Positions 17,110-25,745 are shown, counted from the stretch's first letter. The stretch is 41,457 bases of DNA from Deltaproteobacteria bacterium (GCA_021372695.1 JAJFTY010000148.1:1-41457), one strand, 5' to 3'. Numbers and translations are program-made. Notes: generated by a model not told the origin, from the sequence alone.

Positions 17110-18180
17110 TCATCCGATTGGTACCGCAGATCCCGTGAGCGGCTCCCAGCGCCCACCCGTATCGGCCTCGAAATAATGGGTTTCCGCGGCCGGCCAGGTC
17201 ACGAAAATCCGGTCTCCCGCGGCCAGCCGCACCTTGCCCTCCTGCCGAACGATGCATTCGGAGCCGCCGATCCTGCATGTGATCAGGCTGTCCGCCCCCA
17301 GATATTCAAATCCCATGACCTGGGCCGGAACCCCCGCATCAGCCACGTGCATCACCTCGGGGCGCACACCCAGCGTGAGCCGCGGCGGGGAGCCGGCCAG
17401 CGAACCTGTTGCCAGATGGGTCCTGAGCCAATCGGAGTCGCCGGCATCGTCCAGGGAGAGCAGGTTCATGGGAGGCGTTCCGATGAATCCGGCCGTGAAG
17501 CGGGTAGCCGGACGGGCGTAGAGCTCCTCGGGGGTGGCGATCTGCTCGACACGGCCGGCGTTGAGCAGGACGATCTTGTCGGCCATGGTCATCGCCTCGA
17601 TCTGGTCGTGGGTGACGTAGATCATCGTAATGCCCAGCCGCTGCTGGAGGGAACGGATCTCACGGCGCATCTCATGGCGAAGCTTGGCATCGAGGTTGGA
17701 GAGGGGCTCGTCCATCAGGCAGACCGGCGCTTCACTGACGATCGCCCGGCCCAGGGCGACACGCTGCCGCTGACCGCCGGAAAGCTCGGCCGGCTTGCGA
17801 TGCAGCAGCTCCCCCAACCCCAGGAGTTCCGCGACGCGGTTCATCCTGCGCTTGCGCTCGGTCGATTCGAGTTTCCGCACCTTCAGGCCGAAAACGATGT
17901 TTTCTTCGACGTTCAGATGGGGGAACAGGGCGTAGGACTGGAAGACCATGGAGATGTTGCGCTTGGCGGGCGGCAGTTGGCTCACGTCCCGGTCACCGAT
18001 ACGGATTTTGCCGCCCGAGAGGGTCTCGAGACCGGCGATCAGGCGCAGGATGGTCGATTTGCCACATCCCGAAGGGCCGAGCATCACCAGCAGTTCGCTC
18101 GCATCGGCTGTGCAACTGACGCGATCCACCGCCTTGACCTCACCCCAAGCCTTGGAGATGTCGTCCAGCTCGATCTGCAT
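17110..18180 (-). CDS. Sugar ABC transporter ATPase, UgpC/MalK family
   Basis: 356 residues from ATG 18180. Walker A LGPSGCGKST near 35, Q-loop MVFQSYALFPHLNVEENI, signature LSGGQRQRVALGRAI near 133, Walker B VCLMDEPLSNLDAKLR, H-loop VTHDQIEAMTMAD. The C-terminal TOBE-type regulatory domain (about 235-356) includes RFTAGFIGTPPMNLL and TLGVRPEVMHV. First gene of the operon ugpC-like, ugpB-like, ugpA-like, ugpE-like. Expression probably starts in the 18181-18330 region, where a minus-strand TTGACA (18302-18297) lies back to back with the promoter of the opposite operon. Confidence 0.94.
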   Translation of the reverse strand: MQIELDDISKAWGEVKAVDRVSCTADASELLVMLGPSGCGKSTILRLIAGLETLSGGKIRIGDRDVSQLPPAKRNISMVFQSYALFPHLNVEENIVFGLKVRKLESTERKRRMNRVAELLGLGELLHRKPAELSGGQRQRVALGRAIVSEAPVCLMDEPLSNLDAKLRHEMRREIRSLQQRLGITMIYVTHDQIEAMTMADKIVLLNAGRVEQIATPEELYARPATRFTAGFIGTPPMNLLSLDDAGDSDWLRTHLATGSLAGSPPRLTLGVRPEVMHVADAGVPAQVMGFEYLGADSLITCRIGGSECIVRQEGKVRLAAGDRIFVTWPAAETHYFEADTGGRWEPLTGSAVPIG

Positions 18181-18295
18181 CGGCTTCTCACCTGCAATGG
18201 TTTCTTTTTGGGTACCGAAAGCTATTTGAAGAAGTGTTCTTTATGAGAATGGCAACGCTATCCAGCGGCCCCGTCCCTAACATTCACCCACGCAT

Positions 18296-18332
18296 TTGTC
18301 AAGAATGAAACTGGCCATTTTTTTCTTGACAA
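18296..18332. promoter_or_regulatory. Inverted repeat covering divergent -35 elements
   Basis: TTGTCAAGAA (18296-18305) and TTCTTGACAA (18323-18332) form perfect 10-bp arms with a 17-nt spacer. Each arm contains a perfect -35 hexamer, one reading left toward the sugar ABC operon and one right toward the TctC operon. Six bases of each arm are the -35 itself; the rest is extra symmetry that could be an operator. Confidence 0.5.
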
Positions 18333-18353
18333 CCCTCGGCCGTTTTGTATAGC
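18326..18353 (+). promoter_or_regulatory. Sigma-70-type promoter for the TTT transporter / kdgK / eda operon
   Basis: TTGACA (18326-18331), 16-nt spacer, TATAGC (18348-18353). The leader to the first start codon is about 190 nt. Within it are an inverted repeat TACGG-N9-CCGTA (18367-18385) and a small hairpin CGGGT-TCACG-ACCCG (18402-18416). No gene was seen in the 373-nt gap. Confidence 0.6.
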
Positions 18354-18366
18354 ATCCGTTTCATAT

Positions 18367-18385
18367 TACGGCTTAATATTCCGTA
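18367..18385. promoter_or_regulatory. Candidate operator, TACGG-N9-CCGTA
   Basis: Perfect 5-bp inverted half-sites 19 nt long in total, just downstream of the predicted -10 and start site. This is a position where a repressor (for example GntR- or IclR-type) would block transcription. No regulator gene is encoded next to the operon, so the binding protein is unknown. Confidence 0.35.
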
Positions 18386-18553
18386 TTACGAAACGCAACC
18401 CCGGGTTCACGACCCGAAAGTTTCCAACCCGTCACCGCAGTGCAGTACGGTTCTCCGTGCCGCAAAACGGCCGCATGGATAACCTGCAATGATCCATTGA
18501 ACAGAAAGGCGTAGGGTGAGTTCCTTTCCGACCAAAAACGTAAGGAGGCTTAT

Positions 18554-19522
18554 ATGAAGAGAAAGATCGTATTCATCGTGTCCCTGCTCGCCGTTTTCGC
18601 TCTCGCAACCTCGGTATGGGCTCAGAAGAAGCCCGATTTCCCGAAGAAGTCCGTCACCGTCATCTGTCCGTGGGCCGCCGGCGGCGGAACCGATCTCCTC
18701 CTGCGCGCCCTCTCCAAGGAGGCGGAGAAGTTCCTCGGGCAGTCGGTCACCGTGGTCAACAACACGGGCGGCGGCGGCGGCATCGGCCACGCGGCCATCA
18801 TGAACGCCAATCCCGATGGATACACGTTCGGGATGATCACCTTCGAACTCAACTCCCTTCCCCCGCAGGGTCTGATCCCCTTCACCTACAAGGACTTCGA
18901 TCCCCTGATGCGGATCAATGCGGATCCCCCGGCCCTCACGGTGAAAAAGGACTCCCCCTTCAACAACGTGAAGGACTTTGTCGCTTACGCCAAAGCCCAT
19001 CCGGACGAGATCACCATCGGGAACTCCGGCCCCGGCTCGGTGTGGCATATCGCGGCAGGACTGATGGCCCAGCAGACCGGCATCAAGGTGAAGTATGTCC
19101 CCTTTGACGGGGCCGCGCCGGCGGTCACCTCGCTCGTAGGCGGCCATATCAAGGCCGTTTCCGTCAGTGTTGCCGAGGTGCGCGCGCAGGTCGATGCGGG
19201 AAATCTCAAGATCCTCGGCGTCATGGACACGAAACGGGACCCCCTCTATCCGAATGTTCCCACCTTCAAGGAACAGGGACTCGACGTGACCTTCTACACC
19301 TGGCGGGGACTCGCGCTTCCCAAGAAGGTGGACCCCGCGATCAAGGCCATCCTCTCCGATGCCTTCAAGAAGGCCTTCGATTCGGCTGATTTCCAGGCAT
19401 TCGCCAAGAAAGCGGGGCTGAATCTCGCCTATCAGGACAGCGCCAACTTCACCAAGTTCCTGGAGACGAACGCAAAGGACGTCGAGGCGGTCATGAAGAA
19501 CCTCGGCCTGACGAAGAAATAG
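18554..19522 (+). CDS. Tripartite tricarboxylate transporter substrate-binding protein (TctC/Bug family)
   Basis: 322 residues, ATG 18554 after AAGGAGG. Sec signal peptide MKRKIVFIVSLLAVFALATS with cleavage after VWA near 23. The mature Bug fold begins KKPDFPKKSVTVICPWAAGG; the GGGTDLLLR segment and TPDGYTF-like NPDGYTFGMITFE are the usual ligand-loop positions, and KFVPFDGA-like VKYVPFDGAAPAV follows. It delivers a carboxylate to the TctAB membrane pair encoded downstream. Family members bind citrate, dicarboxylates, aromatic acids or sugar acids. The linked KDG kinase and KDPG aldolase genes point to a sugar acid. Confidence 0.93.
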   Translation: MKRKIVFIVSLLAVFALATSVWAQKKPDFPKKSVTVICPWAAGGGTDLLLRALSKEAEKFLGQSVTVVNNTGGGGGIGHAAIMNANPDGYTFGMITFELNSLPPQGLIPFTYKDFDPLMRINADPPALTVKKDSPFNNVKDFVAYAKAHPDEITIGNSGPGSVWHIAAGLMAQQTGIKVKYVPFDGAAPAVTSLVGGHIKAVSVSVAEVRAQVDAGNLKILGVMDTKRDPLYPNVPTFKEQGLDVTFYTWRGLALPKKVDPAIKAILSDAFKKAFDSADFQAFAKKAGLNLAYQDSANFTKFLETNAKDVEAVMKNLGLTKK

Positions 19523-19614
19523 GGAATCGCAAAGCCATCGGATGGGGCAGAGGCCAGGGACTTTGCCCCATTTTTTCTGTCCCGCTCCGGTCGACAGCCT
19601 GGCAGGAGGGCATC

Positions 19615-20079
19615 GTGAAGCTCGCCGACATCATCTCCGGCATCATCGGCATCCTGATCGGCGTCTACGTCTGGATCAAGTGCCAGTCCTATCCCGAAGA
19701 CTTCGTGATGAAGATCGGCCCCGGGTTCTTCCCGGAGTTCCTCGCGGGAGGATTGATCCTTTTCAGTGCCTTTTTGATCATCCAGGCCCTTCTGGGCAAG
19801 AGCATCGGCACAGTGGAAAAGATCAGCATTCGCCAGAAGGGGATCCAGCGCGTTCTGCTCGCGCTGGCCGGCATGATCGTCTACTGCGCGGTTCTCAAGC
19901 CGGTGGGGTTCATCATTGCCACGATCCCGTGGATCATGTTCTACATGTACCTTCTGGGAAACCGGAAAAAGCTCCAGTATCTCTGGGTCCCCGCCGCGAT
20001 CACCCTTGCGGTCTATCTCGTATTCGAGAAGGTGCTGGTCCTCTCTCTTCCCGCGGGTCTTCTCCGCTCCATCCTTTGA
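19615..20079 (+). CDS. Tripartite tricarboxylate transporter small membrane subunit (TctB)
   Basis: 154 residues, GTG 19615 after CAGGAGGG. Four membrane segments: near 4-20 (ADIISGIIGILIGVYVWIK), 37-57 (GPGFFPEFLAGGLILFSAFL), 77-100 and 110-150. The conserved FPxFLAxxL-type motif of TctB is seen as IGPGFFPEFLAGGLI. It partners TctA in a secondary, ion-driven transporter. The 92-nt gap after tctC holds no clear terminator. Confidence 0.9.
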   Translation: MKLADIISGIIGILIGVYVWIKCQSYPEDFVMKIGPGFFPEFLAGGLILFSAFLIIQALLGKSIGTVEKISIRQKGIQRVLLALAGMIVYCAVLKPVGFIIATIPWIMFYMYLLGNRKKLQYLWVPAAITLAVYLVFEKVLVLSLPAGLLRSIL

Positions 20080-20147
20080 AAAGGAGGAAGCCCTCGCCGA
20101 AGAGGAGCATATTTCAAGGGGTCCCGTGACAGACAGGATGTGACTCT

Positions 20148-21671
20148 ATGAATGTCGACTTTGGTCTGCTCTGGCACAGCTACAGCAACATCTTTACTCT
20201 GAATGTCATGTTCCTGATCGTTGTCGGCGTCACCGCCGGCATCGTGATCGGAGCCCTGCCGGGGCTCACCGCCACGATGGGCGTGGCGCTCCTGATTCCG
20301 CTCACCTTCGGGCGGCCGCCCGTGGCCAGCCTTTCGATGCTCATGGGCATCTATACGGGCGCCATGTACGGGGGAGCCATCTCGGCGATCCTGATCCGCA
20401 CGCCCGGCACGCCGGCCGCGGCCGCGACGATTCTGGAAGGGTATCCGATGTGCCAGAAGGGAATGGCCGGAAGCGCCATGGCGATGTCGCTCTTCTCGTC
20501 GTTCGTCGGCGGCATCATCGGCTGCGCCATCATGATCTTCATGTCGCCCCTCATCTCCGGTTTTGCGCTCGAGTTCGGACCGGTGGAGTATTTCGCGCTC
20601 GCCATCTTCGGCCTGAGCGTGATCATCTCCATCTCCGGCCGTTCCCTGGTCAAGGGGGTCATGGTCGGTTTTTTCGGACTTCTCCTCGCCTCCATGGGGC
20701 TCGACCCCATCTCCGGATTTCCCCGCTTCACCTTCGGCTTCAGCGAGCTGATGGAAGGCCCGAACTTCATCCCGACCCTGATCGGTCTTTTTGCCGTCTC
20801 CGAGGTGATCGCCAACATCGAGAAGACGCTGAAGACCGAAAAGGTGAAGGCGAGACTCAACCAGTTCCTGCCGAGTTGGAGCGAAATCAAAAGGTCGACT
20901 GCGGCGATGATCAAGGGCAGCCTCATCGGCACGGTCGTCGGCGCCATTCCCGGGGCGGGCGGGGATATCGCGGCGTTCATCGCCTACGCGGAGACCAAGC
21001 GCTCATCGAAGACGCCGGAGTTGTTCGGAACGGGCTTGGTGGAAGGGGTGGCGGCGACGGAATCGGCCAACAACTCCTGCCAGGGCGGCGCGATGATCCC
21101 ACTCCTCTCGCTGGGGGTTCCCGGCGATGCGGTGACGGCCGTCCTCCTAGGGGCTTTCATCATCCAGGGGCTCCAGCCCGGGCCGCTGCTCTACAAGGAG
21201 CATATGGACCTCGTCTATGCGATCTTCGCCTCGATGGTGGTCGCGCAGTTCGTGATGCAGTTCGTCGGCATGGCCGGCATGCGATTTTTCGCCAAGGTCA
21301 TCATGATCGAGAATTCGATCCTGATGCCGATGATTCTCGTGCTTTCGATGATCGGCTCCTTTGCGATGCGGGGAAGCGTATTCGATGTCGGGCTCACGAT
21401 CATTTTCGGCGTCATCGGCTACATCATGCAGAAGTACGATTACCCCCTCTCCCCCATCCTGCTTGCGCTCATCCTCGGGCCGATGGCGGAGAGCAACCTG
21501 CGGCGGGCCCTGGTCATCTCCAGCGGCCACTTCTCGATCCTCTTCAGCCGCCCGATCGCCGTCGTGCTGATGGTCCTGGCCGTCGCCTTCCTCATCCTTT
21601 CCTTCTTCACCCACCAGAAGATCGAGCGGCGGCTGGCCGAAATGGCGAAAACCGATATCGCACTGAAGTAA
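20148..21671 (+). CDS. Tripartite tricarboxylate transporter large permease (TctA)
   Basis: 507 residues, about 12 membrane helices, normal TctA length. Conserved N-terminal block GVTAGIVIGALPGLTATMGV near 25-45 and YGGAISAILIRTPGTPAAAA near 75-95. The second-half repeat GTVVGAIPGAGGDIAAFIAY near 262-282 mirrors the first, as expected for the inverted-repeat fold. Central ESANNSCQGGAMIPLLSLGVPGD motif near 305-325. It transports the TctC-bound carboxylate across the inner membrane. Confidence 0.95.
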   Translation: MNVDFGLLWHSYSNIFTLNVMFLIVVGVTAGIVIGALPGLTATMGVALLIPLTFGRPPVASLSMLMGIYTGAMYGGAISAILIRTPGTPAAAATILEGYPMCQKGMAGSAMAMSLFSSFVGGIIGCAIMIFMSPLISGFALEFGPVEYFALAIFGLSVIISISGRSLVKGVMVGFFGLLLASMGLDPISGFPRFTFGFSELMEGPNFIPTLIGLFAVSEVIANIEKTLKTEKVKARLNQFLPSWSEIKRSTAAMIKGSLIGTVVGAIPGAGGDIAAFIAYAETKRSSKTPELFGTGLVEGVAATESANNSCQGGAMIPLLSLGVPGDAVTAVLLGAFIIQGLQPGPLLYKEHMDLVYAIFASMVVAQFVMQFVGMAGMRFFAKVIMIENSILMPMILVLSMIGSFAMRGSVFDVGLTIIFGVIGYIMQKYDYPLSPILLALILGPMAESNLRRALVISSGHFSILFSRPIAVVLMVLAVAFLILSFFTHQKIERRLAEMAKTDIALK

Positions 21672-21691
21672 GCGGAAACGGAGGAGGGGAA

Positions 21692-22843
21692 ATGCAATCA
21701 TCGCCTTCATATGACATCACAAACGATGACGTCGCCCGGTTCGGCCGCGGACCCGCGCTGGTGGCATTCGGCGAGGTCATGGTGCGCGACACCCCCGCCG
21801 ATCTGGAACGTCCGGAGCGAACCCGCCTGGTCCGCCTTTCGATGGCGGGCAGCGAATACACGCTGGCGATAGGTCTTGCCCGCCTGGGAATCCCGACCGG
21901 CTACATCACACGCGTGCCCGACAACCCCTATGGCCGGGCTGTGCGGAACATCGCCCGCGAAAACGGCGTCGACACCGGCCACATCGTGTGGGCAGCCAAG
22001 ACCGAACCGATCGGGCGGTTCATCTATGAGATCGGGCGCACCCCCAGGCGGGATACGGGCGTCTACCAGCGCCAGTTCTCGGCGGCATCCAGACTGGATG
22101 CAGGCATGGTCGACTGGAAGAGCGCGCTTGCGGAGGCCCGGCTGCTTCACACCTCGGGCATCACCTTCGGTCTGGCCGCCCACAGCCGTTACGACCGCAA
22201 TTACAACTGGGAGGCCTTCAAGGAGGCGGTTGCCACCATGCCGGAAGGATGCCTCGTGGGCCTCGACTTCAATTACCGCGGGACCCTCTGGTCGGTCGAA
22301 CAGGCCCGCGAGGTGATGACGCCGATCGTGGGCGACCATGTGGATGTGCTGATCACGACGATCGAGGACATGGCCCTCCTGTACGGCATCGGGTGCGGCC
22401 GGTATTCCGCCCGTCAGATCGTCGACGGAGAGATGGACCGTCTGGAGGATGACGACATCCGCGCCTTTGCGGAGCAGGTTCATCGAAAGTTCGATACGCG
22501 GATCGTCGCGATCACCATCCGCTACCCCGACTCGTTCGAGCAGCACCGCTGGGAATCGGCGGCCGTTCATGCCGACGGCACCTTCTTCCGCTCGCCCACG
22601 GTCAGATCGATCACGCTCTGGGACCGGCTGGGCGGCGGCGATACCTGGAACGCCGGCTTCTACTACGGCCTGCTCACGGCAGATTTCGGAGCGGAGAGCA
22701 TCGCCAAGGGGGTGCTCGTGGGCGACGCCGCCACGCGCCTGAAGCAGACCCTGATGTTCGATCTACCGATCATCGGCAGGGATGAAGTGCAGGCGCTCAT
22801 GAAGGCCGATCAGTCGGGCGGCGGCAAGCGCACTTCCCGGTGA
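21692..22843 (+). CDS. kdgK: PfkB-family sugar kinase, probable 2-keto-3-deoxygluconate kinase
   Basis: 383 residues, ATG 21692 after GGAGGAGGGGAA. Ribokinase-family fold: N-terminal substrate motif SMAGSEYTLAIGLARLGIPT (the GG-type region), IGRFIYEIGRTPRRDTGVYQ, LDFNYRGTLW (KDGK-like D-N-R), and the C-terminal catalytic motif DRLGGGDTWNAGFYYGLL whose Asp is the general base. An extended N-terminus precedes the core. The product KDPG would feed the aldolase encoded next, so phosphorylation of KDG is the likely reaction. The exact epimer (gluconate or galactonate type) is not resolved. Confidence 0.88.
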   Translation: MQSSPSYDITNDDVARFGRGPALVAFGEVMVRDTPADLERPERTRLVRLSMAGSEYTLAIGLARLGIPTGYITRVPDNPYGRAVRNIARENGVDTGHIVWAAKTEPIGRFIYEIGRTPRRDTGVYQRQFSAASRLDAGMVDWKSALAEARLLHTSGITFGLAAHSRYDRNYNWEAFKEAVATMPEGCLVGLDFNYRGTLWSVEQAREVMTPIVGDHVDVLITTIEDMALLYGIGCGRYSARQIVDGEMDRLEDDDIRAFAEQVHRKFDTRIVAITIRYPDSFEQHRWESAAVHADGTFFRSPTVRSITLWDRLGGGDTWNAGFYYGLLTADFGAESIAKGVLVGDAATRLKQTLMFDLPIIGRDEVQALMKADQSGGGKRTSR

Positions 22844-22937
22844 AGGAAGTTCGAAAACGCGGCGGGTCTTGCGGCACGCTCCGGCCAGGGGAGCGATGGA
22901 GGACCAGGAAGCCGGACCCGGCTCACAGGAGGATGGG

Positions 22938-23591
22938 ATGAACAAGACCGACAAGTTGGATTTGATTCGTGAGACGGGCGTGATCGCCATCATGCGCGCC
23001 CAAAGCCCCACGCAACTGATCGAGGCAGCCGATGCCATCAAGGGCGGCGGCGTACGCGTGATCGAAGTGACGATGACGACGCCCGGCGCGTTGGACGTGA
23101 TCGCCGAGGCGGTGCGGCGTTACGGGCAGGAGGTTCTCTTCGGGGCGGGAACCGTGCTCGACCCGGAGACGGCCCGTTCGGCCATCCTGGCCGGCGCGGG
23201 GTTCATCGTGGCGCCGACGCTGAGCCTGGGGGTGATCGCGCTCTGCAACCGGTACGGCATCCCTGTGCTGCCCGGCTGTTTTACGCCGACCGAAATGCTG
23301 ACCGCCTGGGAGGCGGGGGCGGACCTGGTCAAACTCTTCCCCGCCGAAGTGGGCGGACCGGGATTGATCAAGGCGCTCCTGGCGCCGCTTCCCCAGCTGC
23401 AGATCGTACCGGTCGGCGGCGTGGACCTGAACACGGCGGCGGCATTCATCCGGAACGGAGCGGTGGCCCTGGGGGTGGGCAGCAGCCTGATCAGTCAGAA
23501 GCTTCTGGACGCGGGGGAGATGGATGAGTTGACCCGCCGCGCGGCCGCCTTTATCGGAGAGGTCAAGAAGGGGAGAGGGCAGCTTCCTTGA
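22938..23591 (+). CDS. eda: KDPG/KHG-type bifunctional aldolase
   Basis: 217 residues, ATG 22938 chosen for the AGGAGG five bases upstream. Class I aldolase: proton-transfer Glu in GVRVIEVTMTTPGAL near 40-45, FGAGTVLDPETARSAILAGA near 72-92, PGCFTPTEMLTAWEAGADLV and the Schiff-base Lys in DLVKLFPAE near 135. Cleaves 2-keto-3-deoxy-6-phosphogluconate to pyruvate and glyceraldehyde-3-phosphate. Last gene of the TTT transporter operon, 94 nt after the kinase. A strong terminator lies about 220 nt downstream. Confidence 0.93.
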   Translation: MNKTDKLDLIRETGVIAIMRAQSPTQLIEAADAIKGGGVRVIEVTMTTPGALDVIAEAVRRYGQEVLFGAGTVLDPETARSAILAGAGFIVAPTLSLGVIALCNRYGIPVLPGCFTPTEMLTAWEAGADLVKLFPAEVGGPGLIKALLAPLPQLQIVPVGGVDLNTAAAFIRNGAVALGVGSSLISQKLLDAGEMDELTRRAAAFIGEVKKGRGQLP

Positions 23592-23812
23592 ACGAAGCAG
23601 AAATTGCGCGCATGGACCGAGTGATTAAAGTTTCTTGGCAGAAATGCCGATATGAGAAGCAAAAGAACAATCTACGGTGTTCGTTATTCGTTCATGACGG
23701 CGGAATCTAACACATAAAAAACGAAGGGCCTATTGGTGATCATCACCCGTTGAAGGCCGACCGTATGTTGATGTGATTCCCACGCAGGACAAAACGGCAT
23801 TTGTGGATCCCA
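23592..23812. other. Non-coding gap after eda
   Basis: About 220 nt with no convincing gene. Codon-like structure is absent and base composition is less GC-rich than the flanks. A short palindrome GGTGAT-C-ATCACC lies at 23735-23747. It may be remnant sequence. Confidence 0.5.
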
Positions 23813-23847
23813 GAAAGCCCCCCGGAGGAACCCTCCGGGGGGCTTTC
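23813..23847. terminator. Strong bidirectional intrinsic terminator
   Basis: Perfect 16-bp stem GAAAGCCCCCCGGAGG with a 3-nt loop (AAC), with T/A-rich ends on both sides (CTTTCTTATCC on the plus strand, GCTTTCTGGG on the minus strand). It lies between the convergent eda (plus) and radical SAM (minus) genes and can stop both. Confidence 0.85.
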
Positions 23848-23874
23848 TTATCCGTCGACGTGGGATCCTTGATC

Positions 23875-25620
23875 CTATTTCCCGAAGGCCGGTTCGCCGG
23901 CAACGGCCGGGACAGCCTCCCTCTTCTCCCGGAGCCGGGCCGGATGCACCTTTTCGAGCGCGATCGCCGCCGCGTTCTTTTCGCAAAAGGTCTCGGGCTC
24001 ATAGGTCCAGCCCGCGGCCAGCCGCGCCTCCTCCCGCTTCAGCATCAGGAGCACGAATCGCCCGATCAGCGGTGCTGCGACGCGCGTCGTCCAGCCGAAA
24101 GCGGCGTGGATGTCGTTGAGCAGGCGGTCCGCCTTCTCGAAGAGCCGCGGATCGTTCCGATACCACTCTCTCATCGCCCAGACGGCGCCGGCATAGGTCG
24201 ATCGCAGCGGGAATACCTCCCAGGCAACACGCTTGCGGACCGCCGGGCGGGGATCATCCCCATGCATCTGCCAGCCGTTCAGGAGAACCCGGATCATCCG
24301 GAGCAGGCTTGGGCCATTGACCCTGAAGTCCCGCCCGAAGGCCTCCAGAAGATATTTTTCCTCGCGGCCATCCCGGATGTGGGGGTGGCGGTAGTTGAAA
24401 CGGTACTGCCCATGGGCGTCGGCCACGGGGAACTCCGCCTCCGGCAGGAGGGAGCCGTCCTTTTTGTGCTTTTCGTACAGGGGCGTACCCGGGATCGGCG
24501 TGTAAAGCATGAACTGGTGGAAAACCGTGTCGTGGCTTATGGCGTAATCGATGATCGCATCGATGTTTTCCGGCCGGTGCTCTTCGAGGCCGATGATCGA
24601 TGACCCCAGGACGCGGATGCCGTGATCCTGCAGGAGGGTCACGAGCGCCCGGGTATCCACCCCCTGGAGCTTGTCGTAGGCACTCTCCTTTCCCTCGAGC
24701 CCCATCCAGACCCAGCCGATCCCCAGCCTCACCAGCTGATCGATCGTGTAGGATTGCAGCACCCTCGCCGAACTGAAGACATAGATGGCCCAGCTCTTGC
24801 CGCTTTCTTCCATCAGCTCCAGAAGCCGGAGGGCCCGCTTCTTGTGGAGGAGGAAATTCTCGTCGAGCGTGAAAAAGGATTTCACCTTGAGTTTCTTCTC
24901 CATCTCGCACATGGCGGCAAACAGTTCATCGCCTGTTTCGAAGAAATTGACGAACTTTCCCTTCCCGCCGAAAAGAGCGGAGGTCGAGCAGAAGTTGCAG
25001 CCCATCGGGCAGCCGACCGAGGGGATCAGGATCGCGGCCGTGCCGCCGGGCCGGTTGCCGATTCCCATCCCCATGGTCCTGGCGCCGAAGCCCGAGATCG
25101 CCAGCGGGTGCCTGATCGGCCCCCGGTCGTTCTGGCCGAGGTAGCGCTGGAACCAGCGGATTCCCTCCCCGCGCACGATATGGTCCGCGTCGATCAGCTC
25201 ATGGAGCCCCTCCTTGTTGCTGATATGGCCGCCGATGACGATCGTTGCGGACGGCTGATGCCGCCGGATCAGCCGGCACATCTCCCGGACCTTGCCGATA
25301 TTCGGAAGGATGGCGCCGATCCCGATGACGTCATAGCTGTTCTCGGCGATCTCCGCCGTGAAGCGCTCCAGCGTCGGGAAATCGAGCAGCGTGCACGGGG
25401 CCTCCAGGTTGTTCTGGATCATCATCAGCCCGAAGGAGCGGTGGAACATGCGGAGTGAGAATCCTCCCTGGACGCGGGTGACCTGATTCTGGTAGAGTTC
25501 CATCGGGTTGATCCGGCGGCTTCCGTACTCGTCGTCCCGGGCGTAGGGGCCGAAGACGCTCGTGAGCAGTACGCGCGCGCGGCTTCCGAGGGGATGGACT
25601 GGCTGATTCGTTTCCGTCAT
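23875..25620 (-). CDS. B12-binding-type radical SAM protein
   Basis: 581 residues from ATG 25620, which has AAGGAGAA upstream. N-terminal Rossmann-like cobalamin-binding region (about 20-170, with YDVIGIGAILPNIGKVREMC and ATIVIGGHISNKEG; the classic DxHxxG is not obvious). Then the radical SAM core with the 4Fe-4S ligands CPMGCNFC near 205, FTLDENFLLHKKRALRLLEL, SSARVLQSYTIDQLVRLGIG and SSIIGLEEHRPENI. The C-terminal 150 residues include FMLYTPIPGTPLYEKHK. Proteins of this layout perform methylations and ring rearrangements in lipid, pigment or natural-product pathways. No partner enzymes are adjacent, so the substrate is unknown. Divergent from the two-component system. Confidence 0.88.
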   Translation of the reverse strand: MTETNQPVHPLGSRARVLLTSVFGPYARDDEYGSRRINPMELYQNQVTRVQGGFSLRMFHRSFGLMMIQNNLEAPCTLLDFPTLERFTAEIAENSYDVIGIGAILPNIGKVREMCRLIRRHQPSATIVIGGHISNKEGLHELIDADHIVRGEGIRWFQRYLGQNDRGPIRHPLAISGFGARTMGMGIGNRPGGTAAILIPSVGCPMGCNFCSTSALFGGKGKFVNFFETGDELFAAMCEMEKKLKVKSFFTLDENFLLHKKRALRLLELMEESGKSWAIYVFSSARVLQSYTIDQLVRLGIGWVWMGLEGKESAYDKLQGVDTRALVTLLQDHGIRVLGSSIIGLEEHRPENIDAIIDYAISHDTVFHQFMLYTPIPGTPLYEKHKKDGSLLPEAEFPVADAHGQYRFNYRHPHIRDGREEKYLLEAFGRDFRVNGPSLLRMIRVLLNGWQMHGDDPRPAVRKRVAWEVFPLRSTYAGAVWAMREWYRNDPRLFEKADRLLNDIHAAFGWTTRVAAPLIGRFVLLMLKREEARLAAGWTYEPETFCEKNAAAIALEKVHPARLREKREAVPAVAGEPAFGK

Positions 25621-25708
25621 GTTATTTGTTCTCCTTGTGAAGGCCGTCATTGGCCTTGGAGAGGCACGTTAGTCGATCTTCGGGTGGTTGTGAAGGGATA
25701 AGTTGCTG

Positions 25709-25729
25709 TTTTACAATACTTTTACAATA
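25709..25729. promoter_or_regulatory. Direct repeat resembling an OmpR/PhoB-family binding box
   Basis: TTTTACAATA at 25709-25718 and again at 25720-25729: identical 10-mers with an 11-base period, one helical turn. PhoB/OmpR-class regulators bind tandem half-sites with this period. It lies between the radical SAM gene and the divergent two-component genes, whose regulator is of that class. Function is inferred. Confidence 0.5.
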
Positions 25730-25745
25730 GGAGATCTGACCCTTT

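Noticed and set aside
23735..23747. Palindrome GGTGAT-C-ATCACC
   Set aside because: Short, isolated in a degenerate gap and not near a start codon; too weak to call an operator.
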